Source: Sphingobacteriales bacterium 46-32 (GTDB lineage: Bacteria; Bacteroidota; Bacteroidia; Chitinophagales; Chitinophagaceae). Taken from it: a stretch of 64,000 nt of DNA. The stretch's first letter is position 1; the number at the start of each line of letters is the position of its first letter. The stretch covers positions 62,001 to 126,000 of the forward strand of contig MKTY01000014.1 of NCBI GenBank assembly GCA_001898485.1. The letters are read 5' to 3'. This document shows, one piece after another, positions 15,814-23,277 of this stretch. The notes beneath the pieces are model-generated. The model saw only the letters and a list, made by a program, of their open reading frames with translations. It ran no database searches and had not been told where the DNA came from. Both the position numbers and the translations under genes were made by a program.

Positions 15814-18350
15814 GTTTCGGAATTTTTAGCTGATAACTGCCGAAGTATTTTTTTTATGTTAATGCCTTTCTGCAATACAGGTTTGAAGAGATCGCCTTCT
15901 TTTTTAATTCTTTTTAATGCATTGCGCAGGGTAAAATTCGTGATCTTCAATCCTTTTTTTACCTCATCCCAGTGGAGTGGCATAGATACGGGCGCTTCCG
16001 GTTTGGGCCGCACAGAGTAGGGCGCAGCAAGGGTGGCAGATGGACGGTTTTGCAGGAAGTCGATATAAAGACGTCCTCTTCTTTTGCGTATCATCCGTTC
16101 TGTTGTGGCAATTTCAGGCAAGCGGCTTTCCGCCTCAGTGGCTATCAGCCGGGCAAACAATTGAGATTCTTCGTAAGTATACTTTTCTCCCAGCGGCAGG
16201 TATACATGTAAGCCGGTTGAGCCGGATGTTTTGGGATAGCCTTCAACTTTCAGTTCTTCCAGTATCTTCCGGATGACGTTGGCAACAGCGATCACATCTT
16301 CGAAACTGCTTTTTTTGCCGGGATCCAGATCAAGCAGGCACCAGGTAGGATGGTCAGGGTTTTTGATGGTGCTGCTCCAGGGATTAATCTCTATAGTACC
16401 CAGGTTGGCCATATAGATAAGATCGGCTTCCGATTGAGGTACCAGAAAGTGTTTACGCTCTCCTTCCGTAGTATACGGATACTGGTATATCCAGTCGGGC
16501 ACTTTACCGGTAACATCTTTTTGATAAAATCCTTTCTGTTTAATGCCATGCGGGAAACGATAGAGCGATTGCGGCCTGTTGATTATATAAGGCAGCATAT
16601 AAGATGCTACACTGTCGTAATAATTCAACAGATCTTTTTTTGTAATCCCATCGTCAGGCCAGTACAGTTTATCCGGGTTGCTGATAAGTAATTCTTTTTT
16701 ATCAACCAATAGGGTGACCTTTTTCTGGCCTTTGGTATCCTGAATCAGTGCAGCAGTCCGGTTTGCCATTTTTAGTGATTTTGAAGTATGTGTTGTTGTT
16801 GCACTTTCCTTGCGCATGGAGGCACCGGTCTTATCATCACGCAGACCTTCAAAACTGGCATGACGCATCAGTCCATCGCTCGTGAGTTCCGTAAAATTAA
16901 CTTCTGCCACCAATACCGGCTTTATCCAGGTGATGAATTCCTCTGCGCTGCGGGCACGGGCTTCTTCGGCCCGGAAAATAAACGGGCAGACATTAGTAGC
17001 AAGCGACTGCATTTTCTTCATCAGCTTTTGCTGTTGCGGCTCGGGGAATCCTGTACCTATACGGCCGGCATAAATCAGTTTATTGTTTTTATATACTCCT
17101 GCCAGCAGGGAGCTGAAGGCACGGGGCGAATCCTTTTTATGTGTAAAGCCGCCCAGTATTACCTCATGCCTGTTTCTGATCTTTAGCTTGAGCCATTCCC
17201 TGCTTCGGATACCCGGTGCATAGAGACTATCGCTTTTTTTGGCTATAAGACCTTCCAGTCCTTTTTTATGCGCCGATTTCAGTAACGACAGTTTTACATT
17301 ATCGCTGTAGCGGATTACCCGATCTGCCGGTAATAATTCTTTCAGCAACGAACGGCGTTCTGCGAGGGTGAGGCCTGTGGTGTCTTCTCCGTGCAGCCAC
17401 AGCAGATCAAATGCGTAATAGATCAGCTGACCCTCTTTTTCAGATCTCCAGTTTTGCAGATCACCGAATCGGGGATAGCCTTTTGTATTACGCACACACA
17501 CTTCTCCATCCAGTACAGCCTCCAGTTCAAGCCGCTGCAGGGCATCGCGTACCGGATAGAAACGTTCATCATATCGCTGATTGTTGCGGGAGTACAGGTG
17601 AACGGAATCGTTATTGCAGGAAGCAATTACGCGGTATCCATCCCACTTGATTTCATACAGCCAGTCAGCATCCGATGCAGCGGGAGTGGAGGCGCTCGCT
17701 GTGGCCAGCATAGGGGAGATAAAACCGGGAACGTCCTTTGTTGCCGACTTGCGTTTTTTTCCTTTTACTGCTTTCTTTTTTAGGGCCGGTTTTCGGGGAG
17801 TTGATTTCTTTTTGACAGTTTTCGGTGAGCGTAAAATATCCTTTTCTGTGGCATACTCATCCTGATGTTTGATAAGAAGCCATTGGTTTTTTTCTGCCTG
17901 CTTCATTTTTACAAGCGAAAATTCACCTTTTAATTTATCTCCATAAAGTATGAAAGTGAGTTTGCCTTTTTTAAGCTGGCGCAACAGGTTCTTTTCCTGT
18001 TCCGTTTTGTTTTTTCCTTCTCCGGCAGGTGTATAAGTACCATGATCCCAGATTTCTACCGTGCCGGCACCATAATGTCCCTTGGGAATAATGCCTTCAA
18101 AACGGCGATAGTTGTAGGGATGATCTTCTACCATTACGGCCAGCCTTTTTTGTGCGGGGTCCATCGAGGGGCCTTTGGGAACGGCCCAGCTTTTTAACAC
18201 ACCTTCCATTTCGAGCCGGAAATCATAATGCAGGTGCGATGCATCGTGCTTCTGTACAACAAATTGCAGGCTTTTGGCCTTACTCGTTCCGCCTTCAGGC
18301 TCGGGAGTATGGGTAAATGATCTTTTTTTCTTATAAATGCTCAATCCCAT
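15810..18350 (-). CDS. ligD: Multidomain ATP-dependent DNA ligase D (PE-ligase-polymerase)
   Basis: 846 residues from MGLSIYKKKRSF at 18350; an alternative ATG at 18365 adds MCNKC and lies inside a promoter-like site. Domain order: phosphoesterase (about 25-190; VVQKHDASHLHYDFRLEM, GHYGAGTVEIWDHG), a Lys-rich linker, ligase (about 225-520; YEIKWDGYR with the adenylated Lys, DGEVCV, and the C-terminal OB part), then primase-polymerase (about 550-840; LYWPDDGITKKDLL, LLDLDPG, SGSTGLHVYLPL). It trims, fills and seals double-strand breaks with Ku, which is encoded directly downstream. Divergent from an SDR gene. Confidence 0.96.
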   Translation of the reverse strand: MGLSIYKKKRSFTHTPEPEGGTSKAKSLQFVVQKHDASHLHYDFRLEMEGVLKSWAVPKGPSMDPAQKRLAVMVEDHPYNYRRFEGIIPKGHYGAGTVEIWDHGTYTPAGEGKNKTEQEKNLLRQLKKGKLTFILYGDKLKGEFSLVKMKQAEKNQWLLIKHQDEYATEKDILRSPKTVKKKSTPRKPALKKKAVKGKKRKSATKDVPGFISPMLATASASTPAASDADWLYEIKWDGYRVIASCNNDSVHLYSRNNQRYDERFYPVRDALQRLELEAVLDGEVCVRNTKGYPRFGDLQNWRSEKEGQLIYYAFDLLWLHGEDTTGLTLAERRSLLKELLPADRVIRYSDNVKLSLLKSAHKKGLEGLIAKKSDSLYAPGIRSREWLKLKIRNRHEVILGGFTHKKDSPRAFSSLLAGVYKNNKLIYAGRIGTGFPEPQQQKLMKKMQSLATNVCPFIFRAEEARARSAEEFITWIKPVLVAEVNFTELTSDGLMRHASFEGLRDDKTGASMRKESATTTHTSKSLKMANRTAALIQDTKGQKKVTLLVDKKELLISNPDKLYWPDDGITKKDLLNYYDSVASYMLPYIINRPQSLYRFPHGIKQKGFYQKDVTGKVPDWIYQYPYTTEGERKHFLVPQSEADLIYMANLGTIEINPWSSTIKNPDHPTWCLLDLDPGKKSSFEDVIAVANVIRKILEELKVEGYPKTSGSTGLHVYLPLGEKYTYEESQLFARLIATEAESRLPEIATTERMIRKRRGRLYIDFLQNRPSATLAAPYSVRPKPEAPVSMPLHWDEVKKGLKITNFTLRNALKRIKKEGDLFKPVLQKGINIKKILRQLSAKNSET

Positions 18351-18361
18351 GCACTTATTGC

Positions 18362-18377
18362 ACAAATAGTCGTGCCA
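18362..18377 (-). promoter_or_regulatory. Sigma-54-like element upstream of ligD-ku
   Basis: On the minus strand TGGCACGACTATTTGT has the full TGGCACG -24 half but a shifted -12 half (TTTG rather than TTGC). Expected transcription would begin almost at the chosen start codon (18350), giving a leaderless message, which weakens the call. It overlaps the dyad at 18373-18385. Confidence 0.35.
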
Positions 18378-18385
18378 AATTGGGG
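18373..18385. promoter_or_regulatory. TGCCA-N3-TGGGG dyad in ligD/SDR divergent region
   Basis: TGCCAAATTGGGG keeps the CCA-N3-TGGGG arrangement seen at 10501 and 12684. Its centre is about 67 bp upstream of the -24 element of the SDR gene at 18498. Confidence 0.4.
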
Positions 18386-18444
18386 AAAATACACGGAAGA
18401 AAGAAATATCATTAATCCTAACGATAATAATAAGGTATGGAATC

Positions 18445-18460
18445 AGGCATGAGGTTTGAA
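18445..18460 (+). promoter_or_regulatory. Sigma-54-like element before SDR-DUF6766 operon
   Basis: AGGCATGAGGTTTGAA: GG at -24, TTG at -12, correct spacing. Predicted start of transcription near 18471 and ATG at 18498. Its site excludes the longer ORF start at 18456. Confidence 0.45.
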
Positions 18461-18497
18461 ACGATTACAGTGCTTTCTTCATTTTAACAATAATACT

Positions 18498-19232
18498 ATG
18501 CATGCAAACAATCCCTATGCGCTTATAACCGGAGGGTCTTCCGGAATAGGCCTGGAACTCGCACGTCTTTTTGCGATGGATGGACATAATCTTATCCTCG
18601 TAGCCCGTAATTCGGGTGGTCTTCGAAAGGCAGTAGCTGAGTTGAAAGAATTTGACGTAGATGTCATACTCATGTCGGCAGATTTTTTTGGAGAGGGAAC
18701 GGCTTTTAACGTATTCGCAGAAGTGAAAAGGCTGAGCCTGCAGGTAGATATCCTGGTCAACAATGCCGGCCAGGGGCAGTATGGATTCTTTAAAGACACC
18801 GATATAAACCGCGAACTGGCAATTATTAATCTTAATATCTCTTCCCTGGTAGTTCTTACGAAACTCTTTTTGAAAGATATGCTGATCCGGCGGAGCGGAA
18901 AGATACTGAACATAGCAGGTATGGTAAACGAGCCTCCGGCCCCATGCCAGGCAATTTATTGTGCTACCAAAGCATTTGTGGAATCTTTTACGCAGGCATT
19001 GCGCAAGGAGGTGACGGAGGACGGTATTACGGTAACTGCTTTACTGCCCGGCCCTACCAATACCGATTTTTTTAATAAAGCTGGTATAGAAAATGTACAC
19101 CATCTTCAAAGTAAGGAGCTACTGGCCGATCCCGCAATCGTGGCGAGATGTGGTTATGATGCCCTGATGCGGGGCGAAGGTAAAGTGCTGGCCGGTTGCA
19201 CAACAGAAATGATAGCAGATATAAGTCTTTGA
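18498..19232 (+). CDS. SDR-family oxidoreductase
   Basis: 244 residues from MHANNPYALITGG; the in-frame upstream Met at 18456 overlaps the promoter candidate. Classical SDR features: TGGSSGIG near 12-19, NNAGQG near 91, a Ser-bearing strand (GKILNIAGM, where the usual catalytic Ser position reads as Ala/Gly: I-A-G-M), YCATKAF (Tyr-x3-Lys) near 155, and PGPTNTDFF. It is closest in style to DltE-like or short-chain ketoreductases. The altered residue at the Ser position should be checked. The DUF6766 gene follows after 8 bp, so they form an operon. Confidence 0.88.
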   Translation: MHANNPYALITGGSSGIGLELARLFAMDGHNLILVARNSGGLRKAVAELKEFDVDVILMSADFFGEGTAFNVFAEVKRLSLQVDILVNNAGQGQYGFFKDTDINRELAIINLNISSLVVLTKLFLKDMLIRRSGKILNIAGMVNEPPAPCQAIYCATKAFVESFTQALRKEVTEDGITVTALLPGPTNTDFFNKAGIENVHHLQSKELLADPAIVARCGYDALMRGEGKVLAGCTTEMIADISL

Positions 19233-19240
19233 ACTTTAAA

Positions 19241-19903
19241 ATGAGCATAAAACGGTTTCTGAAAAGTAATGGGCTGTCTCTCGTTTTTATTAGCCTGTTT
19301 TTCCTGTCCTGGATAGGCCAATGGCTCACCGGTCATCACACATATAATAAAAACAGGGAAGAAGATGGATTGCCAGCCATTCCACTGACACAGTATACTT
19401 TTTCCGGACATTTTATACAGGCGACTTTTGAAAACTGGGAGAGCGAATTTCTGCAGATGGCGTTATTTGTGTGGTTAACTATTTTTTTAAGGCAGAAAGG
19501 ATCTTCTGAATCAAAAAAACTGGAAGGTGGTGAAGAGGTTGACCGCGAACCGGATCCTTGTCGGGAAGGAGCGCCTGCGCCGGTTAAAAAAGGGGGCTGG
19601 CAACTTTGGTTGTATCAACGATCGCTGACTATTGTATTGCTGGTATTGTTTCTGCTCTCGTTTATGCTTCACCTGTACGGAAGTCTTAAGGACGAAAATG
19701 AAGAACTACTCCGAAAAGGTCAGCAGGCGGAGAGTCTGCCGGACTATCTTGCCGATACGCGATTCTGGTTCGAGTCTTTTCAAAACTGGCAAAGTGAATT
19801 TTTGTCTGTTTTTTCAATTATAGTATTATCTGTTTTTCTTCGGCAGAAAGGCTCGCCACAATCCAAACCGGTAGATGCTTCGCACGAGGAAACCGGTGGA
19901 TAG
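19241..19903 (+). CDS. DUF6766-like membrane protein with internal duplication
   Basis: 220 residues from MSIKRFLKSNGL at 19241. Four hydrophobic spans in two similar halves separated by a charged linker. Half one has a span (LVFISLFFLSWIGQWL) then FENWESEFLQMALFVWLTIFLRQKGS; half two has a span (LTIVLLVLFLLSFMLHLYGS) then FQNWQSEFLSVFSIIVLSVFLRQKGS. The repeated F-x-NW-x-SEFL ... FLRQKGS motif marks a tandem duplication. Matches what is annotated as DUF6766 in other bacteria; function unknown. Probably a stress-associated inner-membrane protein, given the operon with an SDR. Confidence 0.8.
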   Translation: MSIKRFLKSNGLSLVFISLFFLSWIGQWLTGHHTYNKNREEDGLPAIPLTQYTFSGHFIQATFENWESEFLQMALFVWLTIFLRQKGSSESKKLEGGEEVDREPDPCREGAPAPVKKGGWQLWLYQRSLTIVLLVLFLLSFMLHLYGSLKDENEELLRKGQQAESLPDYLADTRFWFESFQNWQSEFLSVFSIIVLSVFLRQKGSPQSKPVDASHEETGG

Positions 19904-19909
19904 AAGCAA

Positions 19910-19925
19910 TGGCCTGATATTTTGA
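19910..19925 (+). promoter_or_regulatory. Weak sigma-54-like element before Gfo/Idh/MocA gene
   Basis: TGGCCTGATATTTTGA has a good -24 half and a -12 half shifted by one (TTTG), as in the ligD site. No dyad was seen at the expected distance. The gene may instead be read from the operon upstream. Confidence 0.25.
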
Positions 19926-19962
19926 GGAATAAGTTTTTTTGAGAATTAATTAAAAAGAAAAG

Positions 19963-20991
19963 ATGGCAAACAAAAAAGCAGGAGTGGCGTTGGTGGGTAT
20001 GGGAGAGTATGCAGTCACTCAGTTGATACCTGCCTTACAGGAAACATCAAACTGTTACCTCGCTGCATTGGTGAGCGGCGATGAAGAGAAGCTTACAGCA
20101 CAGGGAAGGCAACTTGGAATTGGTCAGGAACATTTGTATACATATGACCGGTTTGATGCCATTGCCGATGATGCGGCCGTTGACTTCGTATATATCACCC
20201 TGCCTAATTTTCTTCACTACGAGTATGTCATACGCGCTGCGGCTGCGGGAAAACATATCATTTGCGAGAAACCAATGGCGATGAATCCGATGGAGTGCCA
20301 GCAGATGATCCGGGCAGCCCGGGATGCCCATGTATGCTTTTCGATGGGATATCGCCTTCACTTCGACCCTTTTCATCGAGAACTGATGCGGCTGGGCCAG
20401 CAGGAGGTTTTTGGACCCGTAAAACGCATTACGATGCGCAATAGTATGAATGCTGAGAAGGAAGGATGGCGGCTGGATGCAGAACGATCCGGTGGCGGAC
20501 CGCTAATGAATAATGGCATTTACTGTATTCAGGCAGCTATTTACATTACGGGTAAATTGCCAGTAGCTGTGTCGGCTCAGTTTTCCGGAAAAGAAGCTGC
20601 TGTACATTTTAATGAGGTGGAAGAGGGAATCCGGTGGAAACTTTTTTTTGACGATAATGTAGTGGCCGACTGCGAGAGCCGCTACGACGCAAATGAGGAT
20701 ATGATTTTGGTAGAAGCAGCGTCGGGCTGGTTTAAACTGGAGCCTGCATTTGCTTACGATGGACTAAAAGGTGAAACAACTAACGGCCCCATATCTGTTA
20801 CGCCTATTAATCAGCAGGCTGCTCAGCTGGACGATTTTGCATCCTGTATTTTAACTGGCAGGCAAAGCCCGGTATCCGCCGAAATGGGAATGCGGGATAT
20901 GGAAATAATAGCTGCTATCTATGATGCTGCCAAAAGAAGGAACTGTCTTCGCCTTACGTTGCAGGAGTATGCCGTGCTGCCGGAAATGTAG
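19963..20991 (+). CDS. Gfo/Idh/MocA-family oxidoreductase
   Basis: 342 residues. N-terminal Rossmann domain (VALVGMGEYAVTQLIPAL), the family motif with conserved Lys ICEKPMAMNPMECQQM (near 98-113), then the C-terminal alpha/beta domain (GYRLHFDPFHRELM, GGGPLMNNGIYCIQAAIYI). NAD(P)-dependent oxidation or reduction of a sugar or polyol is expected. The substrate cannot be read from sequence. It lies 59 bp after the DUF6766 gene and shares the island with a second family member (24395-25417) of low similarity. Confidence 0.88.
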   Translation: MANKKAGVALVGMGEYAVTQLIPALQETSNCYLAALVSGDEEKLTAQGRQLGIGQEHLYTYDRFDAIADDAAVDFVYITLPNFLHYEYVIRAAAAGKHIICEKPMAMNPMECQQMIRAARDAHVCFSMGYRLHFDPFHRELMRLGQQEVFGPVKRITMRNSMNAEKEGWRLDAERSGGGPLMNNGIYCIQAAIYITGKLPVAVSAQFSGKEAAVHFNEVEEGIRWKLFFDDNVVADCESRYDANEDMILVEAASGWFKLEPAFAYDGLKGETTNGPISVTPINQQAAQLDDFASCILTGRQSPVSAEMGMRDMEIIAAIYDAAKRRNCLRLTLQEYAVLPEM

Positions 20992-21010
20992 ATTTTCAGA
21001 AGAATAGAAA

Positions 21011-21048
21011 TGCCCTGCCTTTTAAAGTGTGGTATTCAAGACAGGGCA
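21011..21048. terminator. Bidirectional terminator between Gfo/Idh and dodecin genes
   Basis: Stem TGCCCTGCCTT / AAGACAGGGCA (11 bp with one mismatch) and a 16-nt loop, in the 63-bp gap between convergent genes. Confidence 0.5.
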
Positions 21049-21054
21049 ATGCAG

Positions 21055-21279
21055 TTAAAGTCCATTTTTCTTTTCCTGGTTATCCACACGGAATGAGATT
21101 TTACAATTGAGCCCATAGCTGGTGATCCTGTTGTCCTGTACATGGGCTTTTATATGTTTTATGTATATAGAATCAATATTCTTGATGGTCATTGATGCAT
21201 TCTGAAGCGCCTGTTGTAGTGCATCTTCAATGTTTTTTTCTGAGGAGCTGATTACTTCAATAACTTTTACGATAGGCAT
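21055..21279 (-). CDS. Dodecin-family flavin-binding protein
   Basis: 74 residues with the dodecin pattern: VKVIEVISSSEKNIEDALQQALQNAS, then a helix-strand-strand ending (NIDSIYIKHIKAHVQDNRITSYGLNCKISFRVD). Dodecins assemble as dodecamers that store riboflavin or FMN and limit photo-damage. The usual Trp that stacks on flavin is not obvious here (a Tyr/Ile pair occupies the region), so ligand binding may differ. It lies 48 bp downstream of a 28-residue membrane ORF on the same strand and probably shares its promoter. Confidence 0.85.
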   Translation of the reverse strand: MPIVKVIEVISSSEKNIEDALQQALQNASMTIKNIDSIYIKHIKAHVQDNRITSYGLNCKISFRVDNQEKKNGL

Positions 21280-21327
21280 AATGTAAAATTTAAGATGAAC
21301 GAATAGGTTTATTGGTCCCGGTAGTAT

Positions 21328-21414
21328 TTAATCGCGCCGCGATCGGCTGGCAACAAAACCGGCAATGAGGATGACGAGCACAATGATGGATAGTATTAAC
21401 GGAAAAATTCCCAT
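21328..21414 (-). CDS. 28-residue single-span membrane protein
   Basis: ATG at 21414 on the minus strand: MGIFPLILSIIVLVILIAGF then VASRSRRD and stop. One membrane span followed by a positively charged cytoplasmic end. Too short for standard gene calling, but it is preceded by a sigma-54-like element and followed by dodecin in the same direction. Its design resembles the 37-residue protein at 14577-14690. Confidence 0.5.
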   Translation of the reverse strand: MGIFPLILSIIVLVILIAGFVASRSRRD

Positions 21415-21441
21415 TTTTTTATTGGTAAAACACAAAAAGGA

Positions 21442-21457
21442 TGCAATTCTGGTCTCA
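21442..21457 (-). promoter_or_regulatory. Partial sigma-54-like element before small protein/dodecin unit
   Basis: On the minus strand TGAGACCAGAATTGCA: perfect TTGCA at -12 but GA instead of GG at -24. A loose dyad CCTCAACGGGGGT (21512-21524) lies about 61 bp upstream. Confidence 0.3.
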
Positions 21458-21538
21458 CACGTAAACGACTGAATATATATAAGTGGGTGTGGTACAAACG
21501 GGGTGCTGCTACCTCAACGGGGGTATAGCATCATATTC

Positions 21539-21554
21539 TGGTATCAGGATTGCA
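21539..21554 (+). promoter_or_regulatory. Sigma-54-like promoter before 55-residue membrane protein
   Basis: TGGTATCAGGATTGCA: GG at -24 and perfect TTGCA at -12. The start codon at 21567 would be nearly at the transcription start, so the leader is very short. Divergent to the minus-strand element at 21442-21457. Confidence 0.45.
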
Positions 21555-21566
21555 GTAAGCAGAGGT

Positions 21567-21734
21567 ATGGGACAAAAAACTTTTACGGGCACGGGTTTGT
21601 TTTATCTGTTGCTCATTCTTTGGTCTGTATGGTACATGGTGGCTGCATTTGCAAAGCCGCCTTTGTGGTTTCATATCATCGGTGCTGTAGCACTATTTCT
21701 TACTTTTTTTAGAATTATCAGAGGCGATGACTAA
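21567..21734 (+). CDS. 55-residue two-span membrane protein
   Basis: Start at MGQKTFTGTG (21567). The in-frame extension to 21483 covers the promoter candidate and is rejected. Two hydrophobic segments (FYLLLILWSVWYMVAAF and WFHIIGAVALFLTFF) joined by a short AKPPL loop, and a charged RIIRGDD end. No family recognised. Position within the island suggests stress-induced expression. Confidence 0.55.
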   Translation: MGQKTFTGTGLFYLLLILWSVWYMVAAFAKPPLWFHIIGAVALFLTFFRIIRGDD

Positions 21735-21779
21735 AAGCTATGGGTATCTTTTATATTCCTTGTTGCTCTGAAACGCAAA

Positions 21780-22187
21780 CTACTGATAGCTGAGCACATG
21801 AAATCCGATAGAGTCGTTGTTCGGTAGCGGCTCCCGGAAACTAAACCATGCTGTACGCACAGAATGTCTCGGCAGAAGATCAAGACGGATGCAGGTCTTT
21901 TCGATCAGTTTTTGCTGACGCCATAAAGCTGCTTCTAGCTGAACTTCTTTTACCGTTTGACCGCCTTCGTTGTACACATGTAACTGATACCTTCCTGGAT
22001 CAAAAACTTCCGGTACAGCTTTTACTTCAAAGGTTAACCGGGGTGCTGTTTCAGAAAACCTGATCCATTGATAGCTCAGATAAACAAGAAGCCCTGCCAG
22101 CAGAATAAAGCCTGCGAAAAAAACAACCCATTCCAGTTTATTTTTTTCTTGGAGAAAATGTACGCTGAATGCTTTGAAAAACGACAT
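21780..22187 (-). CDS. TIGR02588-family protein
   Basis: 135 residues: a short amphipathic N-terminus (FLQEKNKLEWVVFFAGF), one membrane span (about 20-42), and a beta-rich domain outside the membrane (PRLTFEVKAVPEVFDPGRYQLHVYNEGGQTVKEVQLEAAL). Genes of this family regularly sit beside TIGR02587, as here, where it starts 5 bp after the partner's stop. The pair is believed to form a membrane complex; the role is unknown. Confidence 0.8.
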   Translation of the reverse strand: MSFFKAFSVHFLQEKNKLEWVVFFAGFILLAGLLVYLSYQWIRFSETAPRLTFEVKAVPEVFDPGRYQLHVYNEGGQTVKEVQLEAALWRQQKLIEKTCIRLDLLPRHSVRTAWFSFREPLPNNDSIGFHVLSYQ

Positions 22188-22192
22188 ATTTT

Positions 22193-23041
22193 TTATGGAT
22201 TTGGTTTAATAAGGAGCCGGCCGGCAGAGGCCCCCAGCATGGCAGGCAGGGCCAGCACGATCACAGAAGAAATAGAGGTGAATAATCCGGTGCCGTTTAA
22301 CTGGCCGAAAAACCATAACATCAGTACCGAAGCACAGAGCGAAGCAAGGTACGCGGGAATTGTATGAAGAAGGATAGTGCGTACCAGTGGCGTTTTTCCG
22401 GTAGCAACCGATCCTTTGAAGTCACTGAAAAAAAGGATGACAGCCCCGAGCAGCAACGATTCGGTAACAAGAGCTATCAGTGAACCAATGGTGCTGTTGA
22501 CGGCAATGGTTTTTACTTCTTCCGTAGGAGCTATATTTCCGGCCAGCACTACGCTGCCGCAAAGAGCCAGTATGAACCGGCCTGTTACGCTATCGTCTTC
22601 CGGTTCGTTTTGCGGAGGAGGGTTGCCTTTCTTTTCGGCAGGCATCTTTGTTCCCAACTGGGCTGTACCGATTGAGATGCCAATAGCAACCGGCATAGCC
22701 TGTACAATGATCTTACCGGCTGTTTCATTAAGATTTATATAATGCCAGTCAAGCTGCCCCAGCGATTGAAGCACAATCACAGACAAAAACAGACCCAGCC
22801 CAATCTCTTCAACCGAATCAGTCCATATTTCGGTCCAGCTGGCTCCCGCATGAAGACCCGCATGCCGGTTATAGCCCATTAGTAAAAGGAAGGTTGCAAG
22901 TATATAGGCCAGCAGGCGGTAGGGTGGAATAGACTGTGCGGTCCACCACATTCCCATCGTATAAAATAACGGAAGGCTGAATATCAGACCACCGGTAATT
23001 CCGCGGGCATATTCTTTCAGCGAATCACTCCAAACCTTCAC
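22193..23041 (-). CDS. TIGR02587-family integral membrane protein
   Basis: 282 residues with about seven to eight hydrophobic segments, and family-like sequence near the N-terminus (YARGITGGLIFSLPLFYTMGMWW) and in the middle (WTEIWTDSVEEIGLGLFLSVIVLQSLG). A proline/glutamate-rich cytoplasmic loop (GNPPPQNEPEDDSV) lies near residue 140. It is upstream partner of the TIGR02588 gene in a two-gene operon. Function unknown. The upstream region holds one of the best sigma-54-like sites of the window. Confidence 0.85.
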   Translation of the reverse strand: MKVWSDSLKEYARGITGGLIFSLPLFYTMGMWWTAQSIPPYRLLAYILATFLLLMGYNRHAGLHAGASWTEIWTDSVEEIGLGLFLSVIVLQSLGQLDWHYINLNETAGKIIVQAMPVAIGISIGTAQLGTKMPAEKKGNPPPQNEPEDDSVTGRFILALCGSVVLAGNIAPTEEVKTIAVNSTIGSLIALVTESLLLGAVILFFSDFKGSVATGKTPLVRTILLHTIPAYLASLCASVLMLWFFGQLNGTGLFTSISSVIVLALPAMLGASAGRLLIKPNP

Positions 23042-23065
23042 CTGTTTGATTTTTTATGCAAATTG

Positions 23066-23081
23066 TGCAAATTGTCTGCCA
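23066..23081 (-). promoter_or_regulatory. Strong sigma-54-like promoter for TIGR02587-TIGR02588
   Basis: On the minus strand TGGCAGACAATTTGCA: TGGCA at -24 and perfect TTGCA at -12. The start codon at 23041 follows the predicted transcription start by about 13-15 nt. Confidence 0.6.
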
Positions 23082-23151
23082 TGAAAGATGCTGTACGCTC
23101 TTATTACTTTTTCAATTGCTGTAGATAATAATACCCGCCATTTCCCCACTT

Positions 23152-23166
23152 AGACCAGGCTGGTCT
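23152..23166. promoter_or_regulatory. Perfect 15-bp dyad AGACCA-GGC-TGGTCT between divergent promoters
   Basis: AGACCAGGCTGGTCT has the CCA-N3-TGG core of the other dyads. Its centre (23159) is 79 bp from the minus-strand -24 element (23081) and 76 bp from the plus-strand one (23234), so a single activator site could serve both genes. Confidence 0.5.
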
Positions 23167-23233
23167 GTACACAAAAAACTACCGGTTTTACATTTTGCCT
23201 GTTGCGCAGCTTATATAACTGGTAGTGATGTAC

Positions 23234-23249
23234 TGGCATAGTTTTTTTA
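23234..23249 (+). promoter_or_regulatory. Sigma-54-like element before epimerase-glycosyltransferase cluster
   Basis: TGGCATAGTTTTTTTA: perfect -24 half, poor -12 half (TTTTA). Correct distance to the ATG at 23278 and to the shared dyad. Confidence 0.35.
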
Positions 23250-23277
23250 TTCATTTTTCTGAATAAGAGTTTTTTAT

